64,000 bases of DNA from Pseudomonas fluorescens NCIMB 11764. Lineage in GTDB: Bacteria > Pseudomonadota > Gammaproteobacteria > Pseudomonadales > Pseudomonadaceae. The stretch is from contig NZ_CP010945.1 in NCBI RefSeq assembly GCF_000293885.2, positions 682,001-746,000 of the forward strand, written 5' to 3'. The position numbers and the translations under genes are program-made. The notes beneath the pieces are model-generated. The model saw only the letters and a list, made by a program, of their open reading frames with translations, was not told the DNA's origin and did not search any database. Shown here piece after piece: positions 35,129 to 45,275 of the stretch. Numbering within the stretch: position 1 is the stretch's first letter; every line of letters starts with the position of its first letter.

Positions 35129-37540
35129 ATGAAACGCCTCCTGACTGCGCTCGTCCTGCTGATTGTCGTGCTCGCCGCAGGCGCCGGCTGGTACGTCTAC
35201 AGCAAGCAGCCGACACGCCAGGGCATGGTTGAGTTGCAACACCTGCAAGGCTCCGTCACCGTCCGTTACGACGAGCGCGGCATCCCGCACATCCGCGCCG
35301 AAAACGAGACCGACCTGTACCGCGCCCTCGGCTATGTGCACGCCCAGGACAGGCTGTTCCAGATGGAAATCCTGCGTCGCCTCGCCCGCGGTGAACTGGC
35401 CGAAGTGCTGGGCCCGAAACTGCTCGACACCGACAAACTGATGCGCAGCCTGCGGATTCGCGAACGCGCCGAAACCTACCTCGCCAATCTGGACAAACAG
35501 TCCCCGTCTTTCATTGCCATGCAGGCCTATCTGGATGGCATCAACCAGTATCAGGACGGTCATGCAAAACCCGCCGAGTTCGATGCGCTGGGCATATCAA
35601 AACGCCCGTTCACCGCGCAGGACACCATCAGCATCGCCGGATACATGGCCTACAGTTTTGCCGCGGCGTTTCGTACTGAACCGTTGCTGACGTACGTGCG
35701 CGATCAGTTGGGCGCCGAGTACCTGAACGTTTTCGATCTCGATTGGCAGCCCAAAGGCGTGCTGGCGAAAAACCCCGGCGGCGCCATGCCACCCCTCGCC
35801 AGCGCCGACTGGAAAGACCTCAACGCCCTCGCCCGCCTGAGCGAGCAGGCGCTGGCAGACAACGGCTTGCCACAGTTCGAGGGCAGCAACGCCTGGGTGG
35901 TCTCCGGCAACCACACCAAAAGCGGCAAGCCGCTGCTGGCGGGTGACCCGCATATCCGCTTTTCCGCGCCGTCGGTGTGGTACGAAGCACAACTCTCGGC
36001 ACCGGGCTTCGAACTCTACGGTCACTATCAGGCGTTGATGCCGTTCGCCTCGCTGGGGATGAACCGCGACTTCGGCTGGAGCATCACCATGTTCCAGAAC
36101 GACGACCTCGACCTGATCGCCGAGAAGGTCAACCCGGATAACCCCAATCAGGTCTGGTATCGCGGCAAGTGGGTGGACATGGTCACCAGCGAGCAGCAGA
36201 TCGCGGTCAAGGGCCAGGCGCCCGTGACATTGGTGCTGCGCCAGTCGCCCCATGGGCCGATCGTCAACGATGCGCTGGGCAACAGCGTCGGCAAAACGCC
36301 AATTGCCATGTGGTGGGGCTTTCTCGAAAGCCAGAATCCGATTCTCGAAGGTTTTTATCAGCTCAACCGCGCCGACACCCTGGCCAAGGCGCGCAGTGCC
36401 GCCGCCAAGGTCCAGGCACCCGGCCTGAACATCGTTTGGGCCAATGCCAAGGGCGACATCGGCTGGTGGGCAGCGGCGCAATTGCCGAAACGGCCCGCCG
36501 GTGTTCGGCCCTGGTTCATCCTTGACGGCAGCAGCGCCGAATCGGACAAGGACGGCTTCTACCCCTTCAGCGCCAACCCCCAGGAAGAGAACCCGGCACG
36601 GGGCTACATCGTCTCGGCCAACTTCCAGCCCGTGTCGCCGACCGGCATGGAGATTCCCGGTTACTACAACCTCGCCGATCGAGGTCAGCAGCTCAATCGC
36701 CAGCTCGGCGACAAAACCGTCAAGTGGGATCTGGAGACCAGCCAGAAGTTGCAATTGGGCACCACCACTGCTTACGGCCCGCGCTTGCTCGCGCCATTGT
36801 TGCCGGTGTTGCGTGAAGTGGTGAGCGACTCCGCCGAACTCAAACTGGTGGAGCAACTGGCTCAGTGGAAAGGTGATTACCCGCTGGATTCAACCAGCGC
36901 CACGCTGTTCAACCAGCTCCTGTTCAACCTCGCCGACGCATCGATGCACGATGAACTGGGCAACGACTTTTTCGAAACGCTGCTTTCGACGCGGGTGATC
37001 GACGCTGCGCTGCCTCGTCTGGCGGCGAACGCTGATTCGCCGTGGTGGGACAACCGCAACACCCTCGGCAAGGAAACGCGCGCCGATACGGTCAGGGTGG
37101 CGTGGCAAGCGAGCATTGCTCACCTCAAGACCACCCTGGGTGCGGATTTCGCGCAATGGCAGTGGGGCAAGGCGCATACGCTGACCCATGGTCATCCACT
37201 GGGGCAGCAGAAGCCGCTGGACCGGATTTTCAATGTCGGGCCGTTCGCGGCGCCCGGTACCCATGAAGTGCCAAACAACCTCTCGGCCAAAATCGGGCCG
37301 GCGCCATGGCCGGTCACGTATGGACCATCGACCCGGCGCCTGATCGATTTCGCCGACCCGGCGCACAGCCTGACCGTGAACCCGGTGGGCCAGAGTGGTG
37401 TGCCGTTTGACCGGCATTACGAGGATCAGGCGGAGGCGTATGTCGAAGGGATGTACTTCCAGGCGCATCTCAATGATGAGGAAGTGACGGCCAATACACG
37501 GAGCACGTTGAAGCTATTGCCGGCGCGGGCTGCGCAGTAG
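35129..37540 (+). CDS. Penicillin acylase family protein (HacB-like AHL acylase)
   Basis: An 803-aa Ntn-hydrolase precursor with an export signal (MKRLLTALVLLIVVLAAGAGW). The alpha chain contains DERGIPHIRAENE. The predicted self-cleavage nucleophile is S253 in PQFEGSNAWVVSG, which becomes the beta-chain N-terminus, followed by GDPHIRFSAPSVWYE. Length and motifs match Pseudomonas acyl-homoserine-lactone acylases. In P. aeruginosa the acylase HacB is encoded next to the spu locus, as here. Penicillin or other amide substrates cannot be excluded. Periplasmic. Confidence 0.82.
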   Translation: MKRLLTALVLLIVVLAAGAGWYVYSKQPTRQGMVELQHLQGSVTVRYDERGIPHIRAENETDLYRALGYVHAQDRLFQMEILRRLARGELAEVLGPKLLDTDKLMRSLRIRERAETYLANLDKQSPSFIAMQAYLDGINQYQDGHAKPAEFDALGISKRPFTAQDTISIAGYMAYSFAAAFRTEPLLTYVRDQLGAEYLNVFDLDWQPKGVLAKNPGGAMPPLASADWKDLNALARLSEQALADNGLPQFEGSNAWVVSGNHTKSGKPLLAGDPHIRFSAPSVWYEAQLSAPGFELYGHYQALMPFASLGMNRDFGWSITMFQNDDLDLIAEKVNPDNPNQVWYRGKWVDMVTSEQQIAVKGQAPVTLVLRQSPHGPIVNDALGNSVGKTPIAMWWGFLESQNPILEGFYQLNRADTLAKARSAAAKVQAPGLNIVWANAKGDIGWWAAAQLPKRPAGVRPWFILDGSSAESDKDGFYPFSANPQEENPARGYIVSANFQPVSPTGMEIPGYYNLADRGQQLNRQLGDKTVKWDLETSQKLQLGTTTAYGPRLLAPLLPVLREVVSDSAELKLVEQLAQWKGDYPLDSTSATLFNQLLFNLADASMHDELGNDFFETLLSTRVIDAALPRLAANADSPWWDNRNTLGKETRADTVRVAWQASIAHLKTTLGADFAQWQWGKAHTLTHGHPLGQQKPLDRIFNVGPFAAPGTHEVPNNLSAKIGPAPWPVTYGPSTRRLIDFADPAHSLTVNPVGQSGVPFDRHYEDQAEAYVEGMYFQAHLNDEEVTANTRSTLKLLPARAAQ

Positions 37541-37558
37541 ATTCGTATTGGCTGGACT

Positions 37559-37630
37559 GGCCTCATCGCTAGCAGGCTAGCTGCCAGCACGCAGATCCAG
37601 TGTGGGAGCTAGCCTGCTAGCGATGAGGCC
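37559..37630. repeat. Paired TGTGGGAGCTAGC palindrome
   Basis: ggcctcatcgctagcaggctagct and its inverse agctagcctgctagcgatgaggcc form a two-armed unit after the acylase gene. Related to the single copy at 10976. Confidence 0.85.
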
Positions 37631-37655
37631 GGCAAGAGCGACGCATATTCATGGC

Positions 37656-38621
37656 TCAAACCATTGCCGAAAAATTCAACCTGAACTGCTGCGGTGTCAC
37701 GCCCAACCGGCGATTGAACACACTGCGCATGTGCTGGGCATCACGAAATCCGCACTGGTAGGCAACGGTCTTCAGCGGCGCCGATGTGCTTTCCAGCATC
37801 ACCCGCGCGGCATCCACCCTCGCCCGTTCGACAAATTCCGCCGGGGTGACTTTCGCCTCTTTGGCAAACACCCGGGAAAAGTTGCGCGCGCTCATGTTGG
37901 CCGCGTTGGCCAGGTCGGCAATGGTCAGATCGCCGGTCAGGTTGGCCAGTACGTAATGCTGAACCATCGCCACCGCCGACGTCGGTTCGGCGTGGGGTGT
38001 CAGGAATGGGCTGAACTGTGACTGTCCGCCCGAACGCTGGGTGAACACCACCAGCCGCTTGGCCACATTCAGTGCAACTTCCGGCCCGTGATCCCGGGCC
38101 AGCAGGTACAACGACAGATCTATTCCCGCGGTGACGCCGGCCGAGGTGTACAACTCACCGTCCTGCACGTACAGGCGATCAGCCTCGACCTGAGTCGAAG
38201 GACACAACGCAGCGAGCGCCGCGGCATCGCCCCAATGAGTCGTCACCGTTCGCCCCTCGAGCAACCCGGCGCGGGCGAGCATGAACGCGCCGTTGCAGAT
38301 CGAGCCGAAACGTTGCGCCAGTGCGCTGGCATCCCGCAGCCAGGCATCGAAGGCTGCGCCGAAATCCATGAAGGGCAACTGCGGTCCTCCGGCCACCAGC
38401 AACAAGTCGTACGCCTCCAGCGCCTCGCTGAAATGCCGATGGGCGTTCAGCGACAAACCGTTGGAACACGGCATCATCCCGCGCTCGACGCCAATCACCT
38501 CCAGCCGATAGTGATCCTCCGGCGCCAGGAAACGATTGGCCTCGGAAAACACATCCATGGGACCGGTGACGTCCAGGGACTGGACGCCAGCGAAGACCAC
38601 GATGGCAACGGTTTTACTCAT
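37656..38621 (-). CDS. GlxA-type AraC-family regulator
   Basis: A 321-aa regulator. The DJ-1/PfpI-like domain is at about residues 1-180 (MSKTVAIVVFAGVQSLDVTG; nucleophile-elbow analogue FGSICNGAFMLA). A C-terminal AraC HTH follows (LADAANMSARNFSRVFAKEA and CGFRDAQHMRSVFNRRLGV). The GlxA family includes GbdR, CdhR and ArgR, which sense amines and amino acids; the inducer here is unknown. It is divergent from the HD-hydrolase gene, which is its likeliest target. Confidence 0.85.
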   Translation of the reverse strand: MSKTVAIVVFAGVQSLDVTGPMDVFSEANRFLAPEDHYRLEVIGVERGMMPCSNGLSLNAHRHFSEALEAYDLLLVAGGPQLPFMDFGAAFDAWLRDASALAQRFGSICNGAFMLARAGLLEGRTVTTHWGDAAALAALCPSTQVEADRLYVQDGELYTSAGVTAGIDLSLYLLARDHGPEVALNVAKRLVVFTQRSGGQSQFSPFLTPHAEPTSAVAMVQHYVLANLTGDLTIADLANAANMSARNFSRVFAKEAKVTPAEFVERARVDAARVMLESTSAPLKTVAYQCGFRDAQHMRSVFNRRLGVTPQQFRLNFSAMV

Positions 38622-38653
38622 GGTTCAAAACGCCTCTAAGGATCACGTATGCC

Positions 38654-38786
38654 TGTGGCGAGGGAGCTTGCTCCCGCTCGACTGCGCAGCCGTCGCAAAA
38701 CCATCGGATGCGGTGTGCCTGACGGAATTCGGTTGCAGTTATTGGGGTCGATTCGCGGCCCGGCGGGAGCAAGCTCCCTCGCCACA
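38654..38786. repeat. Long palindromic repeat (REPIN-like), family A copy 5
   Basis: Intact tgtggcgagggagcttgctcccgct end and gcgggagcaagctccctcgccaca end around a 90-bp centre. It fills the first half of the GlxA/HD divergent region. I see no other feature in 38787-38960 except a GAGG ribosome-binding site. Confidence 0.9.
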
Positions 38787-38960
38787 AATAGCTTCCACGC
38801 TGCGACTCACCGTAGCCAATCCACGCCCAACAAGCGAGGCTGGCGCGATATGCATGCTCATTGGCAAGGATCGCAGCCATGGATCGATTGTCCGGTCTTG
38901 GCGGCCGGAACAGACTTGTCCCATCAGCGCCGCCACGGCGTTCGCCACGAGGACACCACC

Positions 38961-39602
38961 ATGAGCAGCACCATCGCCGGTATCAAAATCCCTGACAGCG
39001 CGTTGGCCCGAGCCACCACGGAATACATTCGCGACGTCGAATCCGACCTGCTTTACCACCACTCGCGCCGGGTGTTTCTGTTCGGCGCGCTCAGCGGTGA
39101 ACGCAAGCAACTGGCCTACAACCCCGAGCTGTTGTACGTCGGCGCCATGTTCCATGACCTGGGTCTGGTGGAAGGCCATCGCACGGACGACGAACGCTTC
39201 GAAGTCGATAGCGCCAACGCCGCCAAAGCGTTCCTCCAACCTTACGGACTGAGCGATGACGACCTCGAGCAAGTGTGGTTGTCGATCGCCCTGCACACCA
39301 CACCGGGCGTGCCACAACATCTGCGTCCAAACGTGGCGCTGGTAACCGCGGGTGTTGAAATGGACGTGCTGGGTATCGACTATGCGGCGTTCCCCACCGT
39401 GCAGCGCGAAGCGGTGGTGCACGCGCATCCGCGGGGTGAAGGGTTCAAGGAGTGCATTCTTTGTGCGTTCGCCAACGGCTTCAAACACAAGCCGGATACC
39501 ACGTTCGGTACGGTGAATGCGGACGTGCTGGTGGACAGCGAACCGGGCTTCAAGCCGATGAACTTCGTCGAGATCATCCGCAAATCGCCTTGGGTTTCCT
39601 GA
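38961..39602 (+). CDS. HD-domain hydrolase (cyanamide-hydratase-like)
   Basis: A 213-aa HD-superfamily protein. The start at 38961 (MSSTIAGIKIPDSAL) is preceded by GAGG; the longer open frame upstream runs through the palindromic repeat. Metal motif HHSRRVFLFG, then FHDLGLVEGH with the HD pair near residue 66. The family includes cyanamide hydratases and uncharacterised metal-dependent hydrolases; the substrate is unknown. The divergent GlxA regulator suggests inducible use of a small nitrogen compound. Confidence 0.78.
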   Translation: MSSTIAGIKIPDSALARATTEYIRDVESDLLYHHSRRVFLFGALSGERKQLAYNPELLYVGAMFHDLGLVEGHRTDDERFEVDSANAAKAFLQPYGLSDDDLEQVWLSIALHTTPGVPQHLRPNVALVTAGVEMDVLGIDYAAFPTVQREAVVHAHPRGEGFKECILCAFANGFKHKPDTTFGTVNADVLVDSEPGFKPMNFVEIIRKSPWVS

Positions 39603-39612
39603 ACTAAAAAAT

Positions 39613-39680
39613 CAAAAGATCGCAGCGTGCGGCAGCTTCTACATGGGAATGTAGGAGCTGCCGCAGGCTGCGATCTTTTG
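39613..39680. terminator. Palindromic hairpin between HD gene and spuH
   Basis: caaaagatcgcagc...cggcagct pairs with agctgccg...gctgcgatcttttg, a common Pseudomonas extragenic palindrome. Lying between convergent stops and ending in a TTTTG run, it probably acts as a bidirectional terminator. Confidence 0.7.
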
Positions 39681-39683
39681 CTG

Positions 39684-40577
39684 TTAAGCCGCTTCCGGCG
39701 CCTGTTGTGCGCGACGCACGTCCGGTTGCTTCCAGGAGTCGGCGGCGCTTTCTTCGATGGCCTGCTGAATCGCACGCTTGCGGGCTTCTTCGGCGCGACG
39801 GCTGAAGAACCAGACCAGGAAGGTCATCAGCGACACCGCCAGCAGAATCAGGCTGGCCACGGCGTTGATTTCAGGCTTCACACCCAGACGCACCGCCGAG
39901 AACACTTCCATCGGCAAGGTCGTCGACCCCGGCCCCGACACGAAGCTCGCCAGCACCAGGTCATCCAGCGACAGCGCAAACGACATCATGCCGCCCGCAC
40001 CCAACGAAGGCGCGATCATCGGGATGGTAATCAGAAAGAACACCTTCCACGGCCGCGCGCCAAGGTCCATGGCCGCCTCTTCGATGGACAGGTCCAGCTC
40101 ACGCAAGCGCGCCGACACCACCACCGCCACATACGCCGCACAGAACGTCGTGTGGGCGATCCAGATGGTGACGATGCCGCGTTCCTGTGGCCAACCGATC
40201 ATCTGCGCCATGGCCACGAACAGCAGCAACAGCGACAGACCGGTGATCACTTCCGGCATGACCAACGGCGCGGTGACCAGGCCGCCGAACAGCGTGCGGC
40301 CCTTGAAGTGGGTGATACGGGTCAGGACGAACGCCGCCAGTGTACCCAGCGCCACCGCCGCAATCGCCGTGTAGCAGGCGATTTCCAGCGAGCGCACCAC
40401 CGAGCCCATCAGTTGGGTGTTGTCCATCAACCCGACGTACCACTTGATCGACCAGCCGCCCCACACCGTCACCAGTTTCGAGGCGTTGAACGAGTAGATC
40501 ACCAGGATCAGCATCGGCGCGTAGATGAACAGCAAACCGGCTATCAGCATGAAACTCGAGAAACGGAAGCGCTTCAT
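39684..40577 (-). CDS. spuH: Polyamine ABC transporter permease SpuH (PotI-like)
   Basis: A 297-aa inner-membrane permease with six hydrophobic segments and the EAA loop (EEAAMDLGARPWKVFFLITIP). It is the PotI/PotC-type partner of SpuG. Its start overlaps the SpuG stop by 4 bp (ATGA at 40574-40577), so translation is coupled. Last gene of the leftward spu transport unit. Confidence 0.93.
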   Translation of the reverse strand: MKRFRFSSFMLIAGLLFIYAPMLILVIYSFNASKLVTVWGGWSIKWYVGLMDNTQLMGSVVRSLEIACYTAIAAVALGTLAAFVLTRITHFKGRTLFGGLVTAPLVMPEVITGLSLLLLFVAMAQMIGWPQERGIVTIWIAHTTFCAAYVAVVVSARLRELDLSIEEAAMDLGARPWKVFFLITIPMIAPSLGAGGMMSFALSLDDLVLASFVSGPGSTTLPMEVFSAVRLGVKPEINAVASLILLAVSLMTFLVWFFSRRAEEARKRAIQQAIEESAADSWKQPDVRRAQQAPEAA

Positions 40578-41494
40578 TCCTTGCCCTCCATTTCTTTGGC
40601 CTGGCTACGGTTGAACAGGATGATCGGCACAATCAGGATCAGCAGCATCACCACCGCCAGGGCAGAGGCCACCGGCCAGTCACGGTTGTTGAAGAATTCT
40701 TGCCACAGCACTTTACCGATCATCAGGGTTTCCGGACCACCGAGAAGTTCCGGGATCACGAACTCACCCACCACCGGAATGAACACCAGCATGCAACCGG
40801 CGACGATGCCGTTCTTGGACAGCGGAATGGTGATCTTCCAGAAGCTGTTGAACGTACTTGAGCCGAGGTCGGACGCCGCTTCCAGCAGACTGCTGTCGTG
40901 CTTCACCAGGTTGGCGTAGAGCGGCAGGATCATGAACGGCAGGTACGAATAAACCACGCCGATATACACGGCCAGGTTGGTGTTGAGAATCTGCAGCGGC
41001 TCGTCGATCCAGCCCATGGTCATCAGGAAACCGTTGAGCAGGCCGTTGTTGCTGAGGATGCCCATCCACGCATAAACGCGGATCAGGATCGCGGTCCAGG
41101 TCGGCATCATGATCAGCAGCACCAGCACCGTTTGCATCTCTTTACGGGCACTGGCAATGGCGTAGGCCATCGGATAACCGATCAGCAGGCAGAGGATGGT
41201 GCTGATCAGCGCCATCTTCAACGAACCGAGGTAGGCAGCGATGTACAATTCGTCGCCGGCCAGCATCGCGTAGTTGCCGAGGTTGAGTAGCACCTGCAGC
41301 TTCTGGTCAACGAAGTTGTAGATCTCGGTGTACGGCGGAATGGCCACGTCGGCTTCTGCAAAGCTGATCTTCAGGACAATGAAGAACGGCAGCATGAAGA
41401 ACAGGAACAGCCAGATGAACGGAACCCCGATGACCAGCTGACGGCCACCGGGAATTATTCGATTGAGGCGGCGTTTGAATTTGCGCATGTTCAT
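40574..41494 (-). CDS. spuG: Polyamine ABC transporter permease SpuG (PotH-like)
   Basis: A 306-aa inner-membrane permease. The start is the ATG at 41494 (MNMRKFKRRLNRII), which overlaps the spuF stop by 4 bp (ATGA); the longer open frame would run back into spuF. Six hydrophobic helices and the EAA loop (LLEAASDLGSSTFNSFWKIT) are present. It pairs with SpuH to form the putrescine/spermidine channel. Confidence 0.93.
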   Translation of the reverse strand: MNMRKFKRRLNRIIPGGRQLVIGVPFIWLFLFFMLPFFIVLKISFAEADVAIPPYTEIYNFVDQKLQVLLNLGNYAMLAGDELYIAAYLGSLKMALISTILCLLIGYPMAYAIASARKEMQTVLVLLIMMPTWTAILIRVYAWMGILSNNGLLNGFLMTMGWIDEPLQILNTNLAVYIGVVYSYLPFMILPLYANLVKHDSSLLEAASDLGSSTFNSFWKITIPLSKNGIVAGCMLVFIPVVGEFVIPELLGGPETLMIGKVLWQEFFNNRDWPVASALAVVMLLILIVPIILFNRSQAKEMEGKE

Positions 41495-42633
41495 GAGCGA
41501 AGTACCACGCCGCTGTCGTCTTCCCAATACACGTAAACCTGGTCACCCCAGGTCGGGCGCTGACCGCGGCGCTCGGCGTTGGCGACAAACGACTGGACGA
41601 TCTTGCCGCTCGGCAGTTCGACGTAGAACACCGAATGCCCGCCGAGGTAGGCGATGTCATGCACCTTGCCGCTGGACCAGTTGTATTCGCAGGTCGGCAT
41701 GGTCGGGGTCACCAGCAGTTTCTCCGGACGGATCGCGTAGGTCACCGACTTGTCCTGCACCGAGGTGCTGATGCCGTGCCCCACGTAAATCTGCCGGTCC
41801 AGGTCCTTGCAGGTGATGATGGCGTGACCTTCGGCGTCATCGATCACTTCACCGTCGAAGATGTTGACGTTGCCGATGAACTCGCAGACCAGACGGCTGG
41901 TCGGGGTTTCGTAGATGTCGATCGGGCTGCCGATCTGGGCGATCCAGCCCAGGTGCATGATCGCGATGCGCTCGGCCATGGTCATGGCCTCTTCCTGGTC
42001 GTGGGTCACCATGACGCAGGTTACGCCGACGCGCTCGATGATCTCGACCAGTTCCAGCTGCATTTGCGAGCGCAGTTTCTTGTCCAGCGCACCCATCGGT
42101 TCGTCGAGCAGCAGCAACTTCGGTCGCTTGGCCAGCGAACGCGCCAGGGCCACACGCTGACGCTGGCCACCGGACAACTGATGCGGTTTGCGCTTGGCGT
42201 ACTGCGTCATCTGAACCAGCTTGAGCATGTCCGCCACGCGAGCATCAACTTCAGCCGCCGGCAGCTTGTCCTGCTTGAGGCCGAAGGCGATGTTCTGCGC
42301 CACGGTCATGTGCGGGAACAAGGCGTAGGACTGGAACATCATGTTGATCGGCCGCTCGTACGGCGGCATGTCGGTGATGTCTACGCCATCGAGGAAAATG
42401 CGCCCCTCCGTGGGCCGCTCGAAACCTGCGAGCATGCGCAGCAACGTAGATTTGCCCGATCCCGAACCGCCGAGCAGGGCGAAAATCTCGCCTTTCTTGA
42501 TTTCCAGGGACACGTCGTCCACGGCAATCGTCTCGTCGAACTTCTTCGTGACCCGGTCGATTTTGACCAGCACCTGTTTAGGTGACTGGTCGCCCTCGAG
42601 GGCTTTCTTATAGGCGCCGGAGGCAACTGCCAT
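41491..42633 (-). CDS. spuF: Polyamine ABC transporter ATP-binding protein SpuF (PotA-like)
   Basis: A 380-aa ABC ATPase with Walker A GGSGSGKS, signature LSGGQRQR, Walker B LLLLDEPMGALD and a C-terminal TOBE regulatory domain with the polyamine-transporter pattern. It energises SpuG/SpuH. It lies 73 bp after spuE, and its stop overlaps the spuG start. Confidence 0.94.
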   Translation of the reverse strand: MAVASGAYKKALEGDQSPKQVLVKIDRVTKKFDETIAVDDVSLEIKKGEIFALLGGSGSGKSTLLRMLAGFERPTEGRIFLDGVDITDMPPYERPINMMFQSYALFPHMTVAQNIAFGLKQDKLPAAEVDARVADMLKLVQMTQYAKRKPHQLSGGQRQRVALARSLAKRPKLLLLDEPMGALDKKLRSQMQLELVEIIERVGVTCVMVTHDQEEAMTMAERIAIMHLGWIAQIGSPIDIYETPTSRLVCEFIGNVNIFDGEVIDDAEGHAIITCKDLDRQIYVGHGISTSVQDKSVTYAIRPEKLLVTPTMPTCEYNWSSGKVHDIAYLGGHSVFYVELPSGKIVQSFVANAERRGQRPTWGDQVYVYWEDDSGVVLRS

Positions 42634-42706
42634 TTACGAAACTCCCAGAAAAAAAGAGTGCAGTTCGCTCAAGGTGAGCCAACCTTGGATAGTTTGAGCC
42701 TTGAAG

Positions 42707-43846
<1,140 letters not shown>

Positions 43847-43992
43847 TTACATGACAGTCGTAGCTGCCCAGCAACAAAACCGGCGCGCAACTTACCCTCG
43901 AAAAACCGTTCCAGCAAAACTTTCTGTCATTTAATTACACCTGCTGCCGTCACCGCGCAGGCGACGACAACAGGTTGTTACCTCAAACCGGC

Positions 43993-45105
43993 TTATTTAC
44001 CCGATTTGATCTTGGTCCAGCTGCGAGTCAGGATCCGCTGGGTCGCGGCCGGCAAGTCGGCGATCGCGTACAGCTTGGCCAGCACGTCCGCTGGCGGGTA
44101 GATGCCTGGATCATCGGTGATTTCTTTTTCGACCAATGGGGTGGCGGCCGCGTTACCGTTCGGGAAACGCACGGCGTTGGTGATTTCGGCCATGACTTCC
44201 GGCTTCTGCAGGAAGGTCATGAACTTGTAGGCGCCTTCGACGTTTTCGGCATCTTTAGGGATGGCGACCATGTCATAGAAACTGCCGGCACCTTCTTTCG
44301 GAATGTTGTAGCTGACTTTCACCTTGTCACCGGCTTCAGCCGCGCGGGACTTGGCCTGGTAGATGTCACCCGAATAACCCACGGCTACGCAGATGTTGCC
44401 GTTGGCCAGGTCAGAGATGTACTTGGACGAGTGGAAGTAGCCCACCGAAGGACGAATCTTCAGGAACAGTGCTTCGGCTTCGGCCAGTTGTTTTTTGTCC
44501 TGGCTGTCGGTTGGATAGCCCAGGTAGTGCAACGCCACCGGAATCATTTCGGTTGGCGAATCGAGGAAACTGATCCCGCACGATTTCAACTTCGCGGCGT
44601 TTTCAGGTTTGAACAGCAGGTCCCAGGAATTGGTTGGCGCATCGGCACCCAGCGCAGCCTTGACCTTCTCGGCGTTGAAGCCGATACCGATCGAACCCCA
44701 CATGTACGGGAAGGCGTGCTCGTTGCCCGGGTCGCTCACCGATACCGCTTTGAGCAGGTCAGTGTTCAGGTTCTTCCAGTTAGGCAGCTTGGACTTGTCC
44801 AGCTTCTGGTAAACGCCGGCCTTGATCTGCTTGGCCAGGAAGTTGTTCGACGGTACGACGATGTCGTAGCCGGACTTGCCTGCCAGCAACTTGGCTTCCA
44901 GGGTTTCGTTACTGTCGAATACGTCGTAAACGACTTTGATGCCCGACTCGGCTTCGAACTTCTTGATGGTGTCCGGAGCGATGTAGTCGGACCAGTTATA
45001 GACGTGCAACACCTTGTCGTCCGCCTGAACCGCACCCGCCATTATGCCCATCAGGGACATGGCGAGGAGTGTCTTGCCAGCAAGCTTTTTTCCTAATGCC
45101 TTCAT
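43993..45105 (-). CDS. spuD: Polyamine-binding periplasmic protein SpuD
   Basis: A 370-aa binding protein from the ATG at 45105 ([28 protein letters not shown] signal). The 49 open codons upstream are untranslated leader. The mature start [16 protein letters not shown] and [16 protein letters not shown] match the putrescine-preferring SpuD/PotF type. Followed by the paralogue spuE 188 bp away. A stem-loop at 45234-45267 separates it from spuC. Confidence 0.9.
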   Translation of the reverse strand: MKALGKKLAGKTLLAMSLMGIMAGAVQADDKVLHVYNWSDYIAPDTIKKFEAESGIKVVYDVFDSNETLEAKLLAGKSGYDIVVPSNNFLAKQIKAGVYQKLDKSKLPNWKNLNTDLLKAVSVSDPGNEHAFPYMWGSIGIGFNAEKVKAALGADAPTNSWDLLFKPENAAKLKSCGISFLDSPTEMIPVALHYLGYPTDSQDKKQLAEAEALFLKIRPSVGYFHSSKYISDLANGNICVAVGYSGDIYQAKSRAAEAGDKVKVSYNIPKEGAGSFYDMVAIPKDAENVEGAYKFMTFLQKPEVMAEITNAVRFPNGNAAATPLVEKEITDDPGIYPPADVLAKLYAIADLPAATQRILTRSWTKIKSGK

Positions 45106-45233
45106 GCGTAATGCTCCAAATTTTTTCTTTTTTGAACCACTTTGTTCAGCGGCCGAAACCGGACAACTGGAACCGCGGCTAGTCTGGCAAGATCCGAGGC
45201 GGTCTTTCAAGGAAAGGCCACCCTTTGGAACTG

Positions 45234-45267
45234 CTCTGAGCGAAAGTTTCATGACTCCCGCTCAGAG
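45234..45267 (-). other. Intercistronic stem-loop between spuC and spuD
   Basis: CTCTGAGCG and CGCTCAGAG form a perfect 9-bp stem with a 16-nt loop just after the spuC stop. There is no T-run. It may stabilise the upstream mRNA or damp readthrough, so that uptake and catabolic genes are expressed at different levels. Confidence 0.55.
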
Positions 45268-45275
45268 CCTAGCAC

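Noticed and set aside
38649..38960. N-terminal extension of the HD hydrolase
   Set aside because: It is encoded largely by a REPIN copy; GAGG precedes the ATG at 38961.
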